From the NCBI GenBank assembly GCA_003663175.1, contig QMZM01000049.1, positions 1 to 7,503 on the forward strand: a stretch of DNA of 7,503 nucleotides, read 5' to 3'. Shown piece after piece: positions 1 through 7,332 of the stretch. The stretch is from Candidatus Altarchaeales archaeon. GTDB lineage: Archaea; Altiarchaeota; Altiarchaeia; IMC4; QMZM01. The notes below the pieces were generated by a model. That model searched no databases. It was not told where the DNA came from and worked only from the letters and a program-made list of their open reading frames with translations. The translations under genes and the position numbers were made by a program. Each line of letters starts with the position of its first letter. Positions within the stretch are counted from its first letter, which is position 1.

Positions 1-24
1 AACTATATTTGATATATTTATTAT

Positions 25-50
25 AAAAGATTCTTTAAATAAAATCTTTT
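25..50. repeat. AT-rich inverted repeat, possible terminator of an upstream gene
   Basis: AAAAGAT (25-31) and ATCTTTT (44-50) are exact inverted copies around a 12-base spacer, and the right arm ends in a T run. This could be a terminator for a gene left of the window. The stem is almost all A-T, so a chance pairing in AT-rich DNA is quite possible. Confidence 0.25.
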
Positions 51-135
51 TCTATAAATATTTTAAACTATAGGTTTTTTGTATCGTCCGATGAGCAAAA
101 TAAGAGAGTACACTAATACAAAGATAAGAGAAAAC

Positions 136-157
136 ATATTGTGACAATATATAAAAT
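136..157 (+). promoter_or_regulatory. operator-like palindrome overlapping a TATA-like box, copy 1
   Basis: ATATTGTGACAATAT (136-150) is a perfect palindrome with 7-bp arms and one central base. It runs into ATATATAAAAT, which resembles an archaeal TATA box. The 20 bases 138-157 recur exactly at 287-306. A palindrome overlapping a TATA box is the usual layout for repression by blocking TBP binding. No gene that this site would drive is visible immediately downstream. Confidence 0.4.
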
Positions 158-204
158 CGCTCCGACCTAGTTCGGGGATGCCCTCATCTATATATTGTAA
201 CAAT
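138..204. repeat. 16-bp near-perfect inverted repeat around a GC-richer core
   Basis: The left arm 138-153 (ATTGTGACAATATATA) and the right arm 189-204 (TATATATTGTAACAAT) are inverted copies with one mismatch in 16. The core 154-188 is clearly richer in G and C than its surroundings. It contains CCGA/TCGG and GGG/CCC pairings (around 162-183). Each arm is itself a palindrome ATTGTnACAAT joined to a TATA-like run. It could be a pair of facing regulated promoters or a small MITE-like element. Confidence 0.5.
189..204 (-). promoter_or_regulatory. operator-like palindrome with TATA-like run, copy 2 (inverted)
   Basis: ATTGTAACAAT (194-204) is the second member of the ATTGTnACAAT family. Here the TATA-like run lies on its left, so on the minus strand it reads palindrome then TATA, like copies 1 and 3. 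It faces copy 1. Confidence 0.35.
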
Positions 205-281
205 GTGGAAATGCGATTTTTCCATAGTTTTGGCTATATTAAATGATAAAAATAGATGGGAATATGCAAAAACTGGGATTT

Positions 282-306
282 TTGTCATTGTGACAATATA
301 TAAAAT
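282..306 (+). promoter_or_regulatory. operator-like palindrome with TATA-like box, copy 3
   Basis: ATTGTGACAATATATAAAAT (287-306) repeats copy 1 base for base. The palindrome is also nested in TTGTCA-ttg-TGACAA (282-296). If the TATA-like run 298-305 is used, a transcript would begin near 325-335. It would give the operon at 727 a leader of about 400 bases containing the hairpins at 388-428. This is an inference from spacing only. Confidence 0.4.
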
Positions 307-313
307 GGAAATT

Positions 314-335
314 AAAGTGGTTTAAAAGTGGTTTA
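314..335. repeat. tandem 11-bp duplication
   Basis: AAAGTGGTTTA is present twice without a gap (314-324, 325-335) and the next three bases continue the pattern. It lies just downstream of the third palindrome, near where a transcript from that site would begin. Confidence 0.45.
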
Positions 336-387
336 AAATTCAGAAAGAGACATCATGCGTTATATTTTTGATTTCTAAGGTATTTAT

Positions 388-428
388 GTGTCATTTGGGG
401 TATGGTAAATGGCACAAAAATGCCATTT
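388..428 (+). promoter_or_regulatory. two mutually exclusive hairpins sharing one arm
   Basis: The segment 407-415 (AAATGGCAC) can pair upstream with GTGTCATTT (388-396): 9 pairs, one of them G-U, with a 10-base loop. Alternatively 407-414 pairs perfectly with TGCCATTT (421-428), 8 pairs with a 6-base loop. A run of six T follows at 437-442. Alternative pairing of this kind is what attenuators and riboswitch expression platforms use. A seven-codon reading frame, MRYIFDF (355-378), lies just upstream. No known riboswitch class is recognised and no transcript across it is proven. Confidence 0.25.
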
Positions 429-479
429 TCTGACGATTTTTTCCGACGATTTTGCAAGAAAATCCTGGCTTTTATGTGC

Positions 480-501
480 TTTATAATAAATTTATTATAA
501 A
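480..501. repeat. perfect 22-bp AT palindrome
   Basis: TTTATAATAAATTTATTATAAA equals its own reverse complement. It contains only A and T, so it could serve as a protein-binding or melting site. Its right half recurs at the left edge of the window (16-30). Confidence 0.4.
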
Positions 502-548
502 AGACATTTTAGAACAAATTAATTAGAAAGGATATTTCTTAATAGATT

Positions 549-571
549 GTTTTTAATAGATTATTAAAAAC
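549..571. repeat. perfect 10-bp inverted repeat with 3-base loop
   Basis: GTTTTTAATA (549-558) and TATTAAAAAC (562-571) pair perfectly around GAT. The stem is AT-rich and would form a weak hairpin. It may end a transcript from the left or be a protein site; neither is shown. Confidence 0.35.
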
Positions 572-607
572 ATATCTTTTAATATAGATATATTCTATTA
601 TACTAAA

Positions 608-646
608 TTGTTTAAGTTTGTTTAAGTGAGAGTTAAACTACTTAAA
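608..646. promoter_or_regulatory. tandem and inverted repeats just upstream of the operon promoter
   Basis: TTGTTTAAGT is repeated head to tail at 608-617 and 618-627. Its TTTAAGT (621-627) then recurs inverted as ACTTAAA (640-646), with the small palindrome AGTTAAACT (631-639) between them. The cluster ends about 25 bases before the TATA-like box at 672-680. That is a suitable place for an activator or repressor of the operon. Archaeal riboflavin genes are known to be controlled by RbkR in some lineages, but I cannot say that this is its site. Confidence 0.3.
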
Positions 647-670
647 AATGAGTAAATAATTATTTTTGAG

Positions 671-681
671 TATTTAAATAG
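671..681 (+). promoter_or_regulatory. TATA-like box of the rib operon
   Basis: TATTTAAATAG lies about 50 bases before the first start codon. Initiation about 25 bases downstream would give a leader near 25 bases. That leader would include the short purine-rich GGTGG (712-716), ten bases ahead of ATG 727. Confidence 0.4.
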
Positions 682-726
682 CCATTCATAATCAATATCA
701 ATAATACATACGGTGGCATATAGAAA

Positions 727-1778
727 ATGATGATAAACTCCTCATTTCTTGTTGGTGAGAGACTCGAGATGCTGGAAGAGGGGCACATCATCATAGAGAA
801 TGGCAGAATCGTTGAGATTTGTGATGGTTATGAAGTTGGTGCCATAGATATGAAAGACTACATAGTAATACCCGGATTGATAAATGCGCATACACATGTA
901 GGGGATTCGTTTGCCAAGGAGGCTGTCCTCGGAATGAATGTTAAGCGAGCAGTAGGTGAAAGGGGTGAGAAATGGAGACTGTACAGTAAAACGGATAAAA
1001 AAACCATAATTTCTGGAATTAAAAATTCTATCGAATATATGCTAAATTCTGGGATAACGACATTTGTAGATTTTCGAGAATATGGCAAGAATGGAGTAGA
1101 TTTATTGAGGAATTTACTTGTGGAATTTCCAATAAAGTCGCTGATCTTGGGGAGGGACATAGATATCGATGAATGTGACGGTCTTGGTCTGAATTTATAT
1201 CAATTGGACCAAATTCCAGATGATAGAAAGGGAAAAATAATTGCAATTCATGCCGGTGAGAAAAATGGCGAGGTTGAAATTGCATTAAGATACGACCCGG
1301 ATGTGATAATCCACTTCGTTCATTATACCGAGAGTGACCTCGCTACCACATTAAGGAAGGATATCTCCGTGGTCATCTGTCCTAGGAGCAATTCGGTTTT
1401 AAGGGTTGGTCTTCCGAATGTTAGAGAAATTCTCGATTACGGGATAAATGTTGCCTTGGGAACTGACAATGTGATGATAAATTCCCCGGATTTATTTAGA
1501 GAAATGGAATTCGTATCAAAAATTTCATATCTAAGTAGAGAAATCCTGCCGGTAGAGGTGTTACAGATGACAACGGTAAATGCAGCGAAGGCATTTAAAT
1601 TAAATTCGGGAGTCATTGAAAGGAAGAGGAATGCAGATTTAATATTTATTGATAAGAATGCACCAAATTTAAAATATAATAGAAATATAATCGCAACCAT
1701 TGTACACAGATGTAATCCAGAAAATGTAAGAAAGGTAATGATTAATGGGAAATTTGTTTTGGATAAGGATATGAAAAA

Positions 1779-1782
<4 letters not shown>
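727..1782 (+). CDS. metal-dependent amidohydrolase / deaminase (ATZ-TRZ, MTA/SAH-deaminase-like family)
   Basis: The 351-residue protein has the layout of cyclic amidohydrolases that deaminate purine or pyrimidine rings. An N-terminal strand-rich part (1-48, ending in VIPGLINAHTH) precedes a TIM-barrel and a short C-terminal part. Likely metal ligands are H55 and H57 (HTH), H175 in HAGE with E178, H196/H199 in HFVH, and D247 in ALGTDN. CPRSNSVLRVGLPN (218-231) matches the barrel end of 5-methylthioadenosine/SAH-deaminase-like enzymes. The substrate cannot be read from sequence. The protein is shorter than most MTA/SAH deaminases (about 420-440). ATG 727 follows GGTGG at 712-716; a second ATG comes directly after it. 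Its stop overlaps the ribB start, so the two are translationally coupled. That context suggests a role in the riboflavin pathway, possibly the deamination step of the archaeal ribityl branch (inference). Confidence 0.88.
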
Positions 1783-2943
<1,161 letters not shown>

Positions 2944-2953
2944 AATTTAAAAA

Positions 2954-4777
2954 ATGGCAATTGGTAGTTGGTTTAGAATTCTAACGAATCCGAGAGAAAT
3001 ATTCTATAAAGAAGAAAATAATGCAAGCCTTGGAGGGATAATCACAAATATTGTATTGGTTCATATTATACTCTTCATCGTATTAATGGCATTCGTTCTC
3101 ATTCTATTGATTCCAGTTTTAATTAAAAATCCAGAGAAAATTACGGATGAGTTGACATTTGGATTAATAATATTCATTCTTCTAATGATAATCTCCACGA
3201 TAATTTCAATCGTAATCTCTCTCATTGGGATATTTATTGCTTCTCTGATCGTCTTTTTTGTTTCCAAATTATTTGGCAGTTTGGGGGATTTCATAACTCA
3301 GACATATCTGCTCTCGATAATCTGGGCATCTAGTACAATCGTTAATGTTATTATTGCTGGCTTGCCATCTCTCATCCTCTATTCCATTGATGGTGCAATT
3401 GCCATGTCATTCGGTAATGTAGTTGGAATTATAGTATTAATTGTATTAATGCTACTCTCAATCTACTATCTCTACATAACCATAGTTATGTTAGAGGAGG
3501 TCCATGAATTTGGTGCATTAAAATCAATTCTGACCATTGTAATTTCTACTGCGATAATGGTCGTTGGTTTAATTGCCATATCCATACTCCTGTCATTTGT
3601 CTTATCATTTGGTTTATCTGCAATGCTCTCAACGATAATCTCCTCGATGCAAATAAATCTGCAAACGAATGAAATAGGTGAAATCGGGGTTATGAGATAT
3701 ACAGAATATACAAGCCCAGAATATAATTTCCATATAAAGTACCCAGAAAATTGGACAGTGAATGAAACATCTGAAGGTGTAATCTTCCACTCCGGAGATG
3801 ATGCCGCCATGGCTGTGAGTGTAAGGGAGAATATTGGAGACATGAGTCTTATAGGAGTGTCAAAGATAATGGGGGTCCAAAGGCTTTATAAATTGCGGGA
3901 GATTCCCTATGAGGGGATATCTCAGGATGGGGTTAAATTGAATGGAAGGGATGCGTATCAGATAATTACAATCGCAACAATTGACACACAAAAGGTAAAG
4001 ACAAAAGAAATATTTATGGTTGAGAATGGAAACGCATATGCAATTACCTACTCGGCAAAATTTGAGCCAATTGACATCTATTCGAAATATGAAAATGTAA
4101 TTGATGAATGCATCAATTCATTCAGTATCGTGGGATCTCGGGGTGAAAAAGAATTAACAATTTCCAAGATGAGGACGCATGAGACCATAAAGACATCAGG
4201 ATTCTCATACGAGTTGTACCTACCAGATGATTACTCGCAGAAAAAATCCTATCCATTAATATTCTGTATGTCCCCCAATGGAAATGGAAGGGATTTCTAT
4301 AACTCAGTATATCCCATAGCAAATAGATATGATCACATCTTAGCTTGTTCAAATGACTTTTCAAATTACAAAGCTATAGATGAATTTCTACCCCAGATCT
4401 ATAATGCCATAGATGACATTCAGAGGAGAGTAAATATCGATGAGAATAGAATATATGCCTGTGGCTTCTCCGGAGGTGGAATGGCAACCTATGTAGTTTC
4501 TTATTTTAAACCAAATTACTTTACTGGATTAATAGTGAACAATGGTGCAATTCATGGAAATTTATACGATGTTGATATGCTGAAACAAATGGGTGTTAAG
4601 AAGGTTGCACTGATATGTGGCAAGGAAGACTCAATTGTTTCATGCTCTCATATGAGAAACGATGCAAAATGGCTCAATTCTGCGGGAATTGAAACGAAGA
4701 TAATTGAATTTGATGGCGGGCATGAGATTGCTCCTCCAGATGCATACGAAGAGGCGATACTATGGATAGAATCTTAG
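2954..4777 (+). CDS. membrane protein fusion: Yip1-like + PsbP-like + serine esterase (alpha/beta hydrolase)
   Basis: No known 607-residue protein is recognised, but three parts are visible. Residues 1-235 form a multi-pass membrane domain with hydrophobic stretches at about 31-56, 69-105, 117-144, 153-180 and 190-232. It opens with WFRILTNPREIFYKE, typical of Yip1/YIPF-like archaeal proteins. Residues 249-393 resemble a PsbP/DUF1795-type domain, starting YTSPEYNFHIKYPENW. Residues 410-607 are an alpha/beta hydrolase like secreted esterases of the LpqC/PHB-depolymerase group: nucleophile S506 in GFSGG, acid D559 in GKED, base H590 in GGHE, and an oxyanion loop near MSPNGNG (439-445). A complete triad suggests it is active, probably on the outer face of the membrane (topology inferred). 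It sits between ribC and ribH in the same direction, 10 bases after ribC, with no clear ribosome site. Its link to riboflavin is unknown. Confidence 0.85.
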   Translation: MAIGSWFRILTNPREIFYKEENNASLGGIITNIVLVHIILFIVLMAFVLILLIPVLIKNPEKITDELTFGLIIFILLMIISTIISIVISLIGIFIASLIVFFVSKLFGSLGDFITQTYLLSIIWASSTIVNVIIAGLPSLILYSIDGAIAMSFGNVVGIIVLIVLMLLSIYYLYITIVMLEEVHEFGALKSILTIVISTAIMVVGLIAISILLSFVLSFGLSAMLSTIISSMQINLQTNEIGEIGVMRYTEYTSPEYNFHIKYPENWTVNETSEGVIFHSGDDAAMAVSVRENIGDMSLIGVSKIMGVQRLYKLREIPYEGISQDGVKLNGRDAYQIITIATIDTQKVKTKEIFMVENGNAYAITYSAKFEPIDIYSKYENVIDECINSFSIVGSRGEKELTISKMRTHETIKTSGFSYELYLPDDYSQKKSYPLIFCMSPNGNGRDFYNSVYPIANRYDHILACSNDFSNYKAIDEFLPQIYNAIDDIQRRVNIDENRIYACGFSGGGMATYVVSYFKPNYFTGLIVNNGAIHGNLYDVDMLKQMGVKKVALICGKEDSIVSCSHMRNDAKWLNSAGIETKIIEFDGGHEIAPPDAYEEAILWIES

Positions 4778-4820
4778 AATTTATAGAATTAGAAATTTAT
4801 AGAATTAGAATTTAATAGAT
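4776..4820. repeat. imperfect 15-16-bp tandem repeat before ribH
   Basis: Units beginning AGAATTTATAGAATT (4776-4790), AGAAATTTATAGAATT (4791-4806) and AGAATTTAATAGAT (4807-4820) follow directly on the end of the esterase-fusion gene; the first unit starts inside its stop codon. The repeated TTTATAG resembles a weak archaeal TATA box, so ribH could have its own promoter here. It could equally be replication slippage in a spacer. Confidence 0.5.
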
Positions 4821-4831
4821 ATAGAGATATA

Positions 4832-4840
4832 GAGGTGATG
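4832..4840 (+). promoter_or_regulatory. strong ribosome binding site of ribH
   Basis: GAGGTGATG ends two bases before ATG 4843 and matches the archaeal anti-Shine-Dalgarno end of 16S rRNA. It is the best such site in the window and fixes the ribH start. The ATG within it (4838-4840) is out of frame with ribH. Confidence 0.75.
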
Positions 4841-4842
4841 CG

Positions 4843-5346
4843 ATGGAAAAAATTAAAATGGCAATAGTGGCTTCGGAATTTAATTATGATATAACATATG
4901 CGATGGTTGAATTGGCAAAGGAGCATGCCAGATTTCTTGGAGTTGAAATTAAGAAGATTATAAAAGTTCCGGGGGTATTTGATATGCCCCTGGCTGTTAA
5001 GAGATTACTGAAGAGAGATGACATAGATTGTGTTGTAACCCTGGGTGCGGTGATTGAAGGGCAGACAGAACACGATGAGATAGTTGCCCAGCACGCCTCG
5101 AGAAAGATTGCGGATCTCTCCCTAGAGTTTAATAAGCCAGTTGCTCTTGGAATTGCTGGCCCGGGAATGAGTAGGTTAGAGGCACATAAGAGAGTTGAGT
5201 ATGCAAAACGCGCCGTCGAATCTGCAGTAAAGATGTGCAAGGTTCTTAAAGTGGAGGAAGGAGAAGATAAAAGCAGCAACGATGATTCTGAAGATTCCGA
5301 GTATGGGATAAATCCAAATGTTGGAAAATTCCTAGAGATGGGCTGA
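4843..5346 (+). CDS. ribH: 6,7-dimethyl-8-ribityllumazine synthase
   Basis: RibH condenses 5-amino-6-ribitylaminouracil with DHBP to form lumazine, the substrate of RibC. The core (1-137) has [14 protein letters not shown] (8-21), [14 protein letters not shown] (42-55), [16 protein letters not shown] (66-81) with H77 at the usual catalytic histidine position, and AQHASRKI (82-89), then [12 protein letters not shown] (103-114). At 167 residues it is longer than the usual 140-155. The extra is an acidic, Ser/Asp/Glu-rich stretch (138-153) followed by [14 protein letters not shown], whose role is unknown. A strong ribosome site precedes it. It is the last gene of the + strand run and stops 3 bases before the convergent pth2 stop. 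It differs from RibC by having the EGQTEHDE loop. Confidence 0.96.
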   Translation: MEKIKMAIVASEFNYDITYAMVELAKEHARFLGVEIKKIIKVPGVFDMPLAVKRLLKRDDIDCVVTLGAVIEGQTEHDEIVAQHASRKIADLSLEFNKPVALGIAGPGMSRLEAHKRVEYAKRAVESAVKMCKVLKVEEGEDKSSNDDSEDSEYGINPNVGKFLEMG

Positions 5347-5349
5347 TCA

Positions 5350-5688
5350 TTAGAGTAATTTTAGATTTCCGGTTATCTTATCGATTTCATCCTCTGGGGC
5401 TGGACCAATGCCGACACAAGTTATTGTACCTGGGGGAATCTCGGTCCTTCCCTGATCCCTTATCAATGCGGTGGGAAGTCTCGATTCCTTTGCACGCTCA
5501 TAGATTTGAATTAATTCATCCAAATTTTTGCATTTAAGAATAGATTTTTTCTGTCCTTCATTTAGCCATCTATCCTTATATTTACTTTCTTCCGCCGCAG
5601 ATATCGCTGCATGGGCAACTTGAGAAGCCAATTTTCCCCTACTAAGCCTTAGGTCATCTCTAACAACAATAACCTGTTTTAGTTCCAT
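5350..5688 (-). CDS. pth2: peptidyl-tRNA hydrolase, archaeal/eukaryotic type (Pth2)
   Basis: Pth2 cleaves the ester bond between a stalled peptide and its tRNA, recycling tRNA in the cytoplasm. The 112-residue protein is a normal-length, stand-alone Pth2 without a membrane anchor. Conserved features are KQVIVVRDDL (4-13), RGKLASQVAHAA (17-28) with K19 and H26, TALIRDQGRTEI (73-84) with D78 and T82, and the GIGPAPEDEIDKITG end (93-107). ATG 5688 has no ribosome site. A TATA-like TTAATAAAG on the minus strand lies about 20-25 bases upstream, suggesting a very short or leaderless transcript. It converges on ribH with only 3 bases between the stops, leaving no room for a dedicated terminator for either gene. 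Confidence 0.95.
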   Translation of the reverse strand: MELKQVIVVRDDLRLSRGKLASQVAHAAISAAEESKYKDRWLNEGQKKSILKCKNLDELIQIYERAKESRLPTALIRDQGRTEIPPGTITCVGIGPAPEDEIDKITGNLKLL

Positions 5689-5774
5689 TCCATTATTTCT
5701 TTTATCTTTATTAATATTGAAATTCTTAATATTGAATACTTAATATGGATAGAATAATTTTGGATTGAGATAGA
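5689..5774. promoter_or_regulatory. divergent promoter region between pth2 and DHQ synthase II with phased repeats
   Basis: This 86-base gap must drive both flanking genes. It contains three head-to-tail copies of TTAATATTGA-like sequence at 5711-5725, 5726-5739 and 5740-5750, the third reading TTAATATGGA. The 14-15-bp period places copies about 1.4 helical turns apart. The third copy is in TATA position (about 30 bases) for the start at 5775. The minus-strand reading of 5703-5712 is in TATA position for pth2. Confidence 0.45.
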
Positions 5775-6839
5775 ATGGAACAAAAAGAGCTATGGATAAA
5801 GGCAGACCACGATAAGGAATGGGATAAGAGGAAGAAATTGGTTACGAACGCGATCGAGATCGGTGCCGATGCGGTAGTAGTTAGAAATGGAGAAGTGGGA
5901 AAGGTGAGAAAATTAGGAATAATCAAGGTTATTGCAAATGACAAGGATGCAGATATATTCTTAGAGAATAATGTAGAGAGATTATCTGAAGTTAAGGGAG
6001 AAACGGCATTCTATAGAGAGATAAAGAGTAAGAAAGATGAGGAGATAATTGCAAATGCCGGGAAATTCTCGAGATATGTCATTGTAAAGGCATTAAACTG
6101 GAAGGTGATTCCCTTAGAGAATCTTATTGCACTATTGCGGGGTAAATCAAAGATTATTGTTGAGGTGGAGAATTTAGAGGATGCAAAATTGGCATTGGAA
6201 ACATTGGAGGTTGGAGCGGATGGTATTCTCGTGAACTCCGGCGTTAAGGAGGCAAAAAGGATAAAGAAATTTATTGATGAAATATCAACTGGAAGATTGG
6301 AATTGAAACCGGTTAGAGTAATTAATATTAAGCAAGTGGGTATGGGCGATAGGGTTTGTGTTGATACATGCTCAATATTTGAAATTGGAGAGGGTATGTT
6401 AATTGGCTCCCAGTCGAGTGCACTATTCCTAATACATTCGGAGACGATAGAAACTCCATATGTCGAGACGAGACCATTCAGGGTGAATGCGGGTCCAGTT
6501 CATGCATATACGAGAATGCCCGATGGGAGCACAAAATATCTATCTGAACTAAATGCTGGGGATGAAATTCTTGCAGTGAACTGGAAGGGAGATACGAGGA
6601 GAATGGTCGTGGGAAGATTGAAGATTGAAAAGAGACCTCTATTGCTTATAGAGGCCGAATTTAATGGAAAAAAATTCAAAACATTAGTTCAGAACGCAGA
6701 AACAATAAGATTGGTTGATAAGAAGGGCAAGGCTATATCTGTTGTGGATTTGAAGAAGGGTGATGAAGTATTGGCATATATTGAGGACAAGGGTAGGCAC
6801 TTCGGCATTAAGGTTGATGAGAGTATCGAGGAGAAATAA
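5775..6839 (+). CDS. aroB': 3-dehydroquinate synthase II (archaeal AroB')
   Basis: This enzyme performs the NAD-dependent oxidative deamination and cyclisation of 2-amino-3,7-dideoxy-D-threo-hept-6-ulosonate to 3-dehydroquinate (MJ1249 activity). It is used by archaea that lack DAHP synthase and classical AroB. The 354-residue protein is full length. Family signatures are [17 protein letters not shown] (4-20), [10 protein letters not shown] (146-155), [13 protein letters not shown] (188-200), [11 protein letters not shown] (205-215), [15 protein letters not shown] (231-245), and the C-terminal [16 protein letters not shown] (255-270) with its echo [15 protein letters not shown] (323-337). ATG 5775 is preceded only by a weak GAGAT, and a TATA-like motif sits about 30 bases upstream. 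Its partner aldolase (aroA') is not in the window. The last 32 bases overlap the convergent Nudix gene. Confidence 0.95.
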   Translation: MEQKELWIKADHDKEWDKRKKLVTNAIEIGADAVVVRNGEVGKVRKLGIIKVIANDKDADIFLENNVERLSEVKGETAFYREIKSKKDEEIIANAGKFSRYVIVKALNWKVIPLENLIALLRGKSKIIVEVENLEDAKLALETLEVGADGILVNSGVKEAKRIKKFIDEISTGRLELKPVRVINIKQVGMGDRVCVDTCSIFEIGEGMLIGSQSSALFLIHSETIETPYVETRPFRVNAGPVHAYTRMPDGSTKYLSELNAGDEILAVNWKGDTRRMVVGRLKIEKRPLLLIEAEFNGKKFKTLVQNAETIRLVDKKGKAISVVDLKKGDEVLAYIEDKGRHFGIKVDESIEEK

Positions 6840-7230
6840 TTTTCAATGCATCACTTATAATTTTCTCGTGGTCAAATGCAAGTCTCGGCAATTCTGACAG
6901 ATTAAATTTCTTAGCATCCTTTGTATCGGTATTGGCTATTAATTTACCGCCGATTGGATGGCACAGAAAGCAGATGGACACCGTATGACCCCTTGGGTCT
7001 CTATCAGGATCGGAATAAACACCCACAATTCTATCAATCTTAACATCAAGACCTGTCTCTTCTTTGACCTCTCTAAGTATAGCGTTCTCAACGGTCTCAC
7101 CATATTCAACAAATCCCCCGGGCAATGCCCACATATCTTCAAATGGCGGGTTTTTTCTCTTAACTAATATAATTGAGTTATTCTTCAGTATTACTGCATC
7201 CACGGTCAATCTTGGGAATTTTTCGGGCAT
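6808..7230 (-). CDS. Nudix hydrolase, ADP-ribose pyrophosphatase-like
   Basis: The 140-residue protein carries a complete Nudix box: G39, E45, then REVKEETGL (53-61), which binds the divalent metals for diphosphate cleavage. VKRKNPPFEDMWALPGGF (23-40) and GVYSDPDRDPRGHTVS (70-85) match archaeal enzymes like the ADP-ribose pyrophosphatase of Methanocaldococcus (MJ1149). Related sanitising Nudix enzymes share these features, so the substrate is not certain. The open frame runs on upstream to the window edge, but that part crosses the tRNA-like and repeat DNA and shows no domain. ATG 7230, directly before MPEKFPRLTVDAVIL, is therefore the start. No ribosome site is present. TATTTATTA on the minus strand (7254-7262) lies about 28 bases upstream, consistent with a leaderless mRNA. 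The tail overlaps aroB' by 32 bp. Confidence 0.92.
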   Translation of the reverse strand: MPEKFPRLTVDAVILKNNSIILVKRKNPPFEDMWALPGGFVEYGETVENAILREVKEETGLDVKIDRIVGVYSDPDRDPRGHTVSICFLCHPIGGKLIANTDTKDAKKFNLSELPRLAFDHEKIISDALKIISPRYSHQP

Positions 7231-7269
7231 TATAAAAATTTTAATTCCAAATCTAATAAATAGAAATCT

Positions 7270-7290
7270 GAAATTAATCTGGAAATTAAT
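7270..7290. repeat. 12-bp-period direct repeat in the Nudix/tRNA intergenic region
   Basis: GAAATTAAT occurs at 7270-7278 and 7282-7290. It lies 16-36 bases ahead of the tRNA-like sequence, where a TATA or BRE element for that RNA would be expected, and upstream of the divergent Nudix gene. Confidence 0.3.
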
Positions 7291-7305
7291 GGGGGTGATG
7301 AGAAG

Positions 7306-7332
7306 GGGCCCGTGGTCTAGGTGGTTATGACG
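7306..7332 (+). tRNA. 5' part of a tRNA gene (positions 1-26), interrupted or split
   Basis: These bases fit tRNA positions 1 to 26: acceptor strand GGGCCCG, T8, G9, D-stem GTC pairing with GAC, and A14, G15, G18-G19 and A21 all in place. GGGCCCG followed by TGGTCTAG resembles archaeal tRNA-Val, but without an anticodon the identity is open. After position 25 or 26 the sequence switches to a hairpin-rich repeat. No usable anticodon loop, T-arm (GGTTCRA) or matching CGGGCCC 3' strand appears before the window ends. Possible explanations are insertion of an element into the gene, a large or non-canonical intron, a split tRNA, or a relic. Confidence 0.6.

Larger units (their letters stand above)
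16..504. repeat. dispersed 15-bp direct repeat (16-30 and 490-504)
   Basis: The 15 bases ATTTATTATAAAAGA occur exactly at 16-30 and again at 490-504. The second copy is the right half of the 22-bp palindrome at 480-501. The two copies bracket the part of the intergenic region that holds the ATTGTnACAAT sites. They could be the edges of a small inserted element or a shared TATA-like motif; the sequence does not decide. Confidence 0.3.

Noticed and set aside
136..204. FMN (RFN) riboswitch upstream of the rib genes
   Set aside because: The multi-helix RFN consensus is not recognisable in 1-726, and this control is known from bacteria rather than archaea.
1..726. Hidden protein gene in the long upstream region
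   Set aside because: All frames are broken by frequent stops, and no conserved peptide is seen beyond very short frames such as the seven-codon one at 355-378.
1028..1285. Minus-strand frames inside the amidohydrolase, esterase-fusion and ribH genes
   Set aside because: They lie entirely within well-recognised genes in other frames, have no recognisable domains and lack start signals.
7064..7330. Small + strand frame ending near the tRNA-like sequence
   Set aside because: Most of it is antisense to the conserved Nudix coding sequence, and its end is the tRNA 5' part read as codons.
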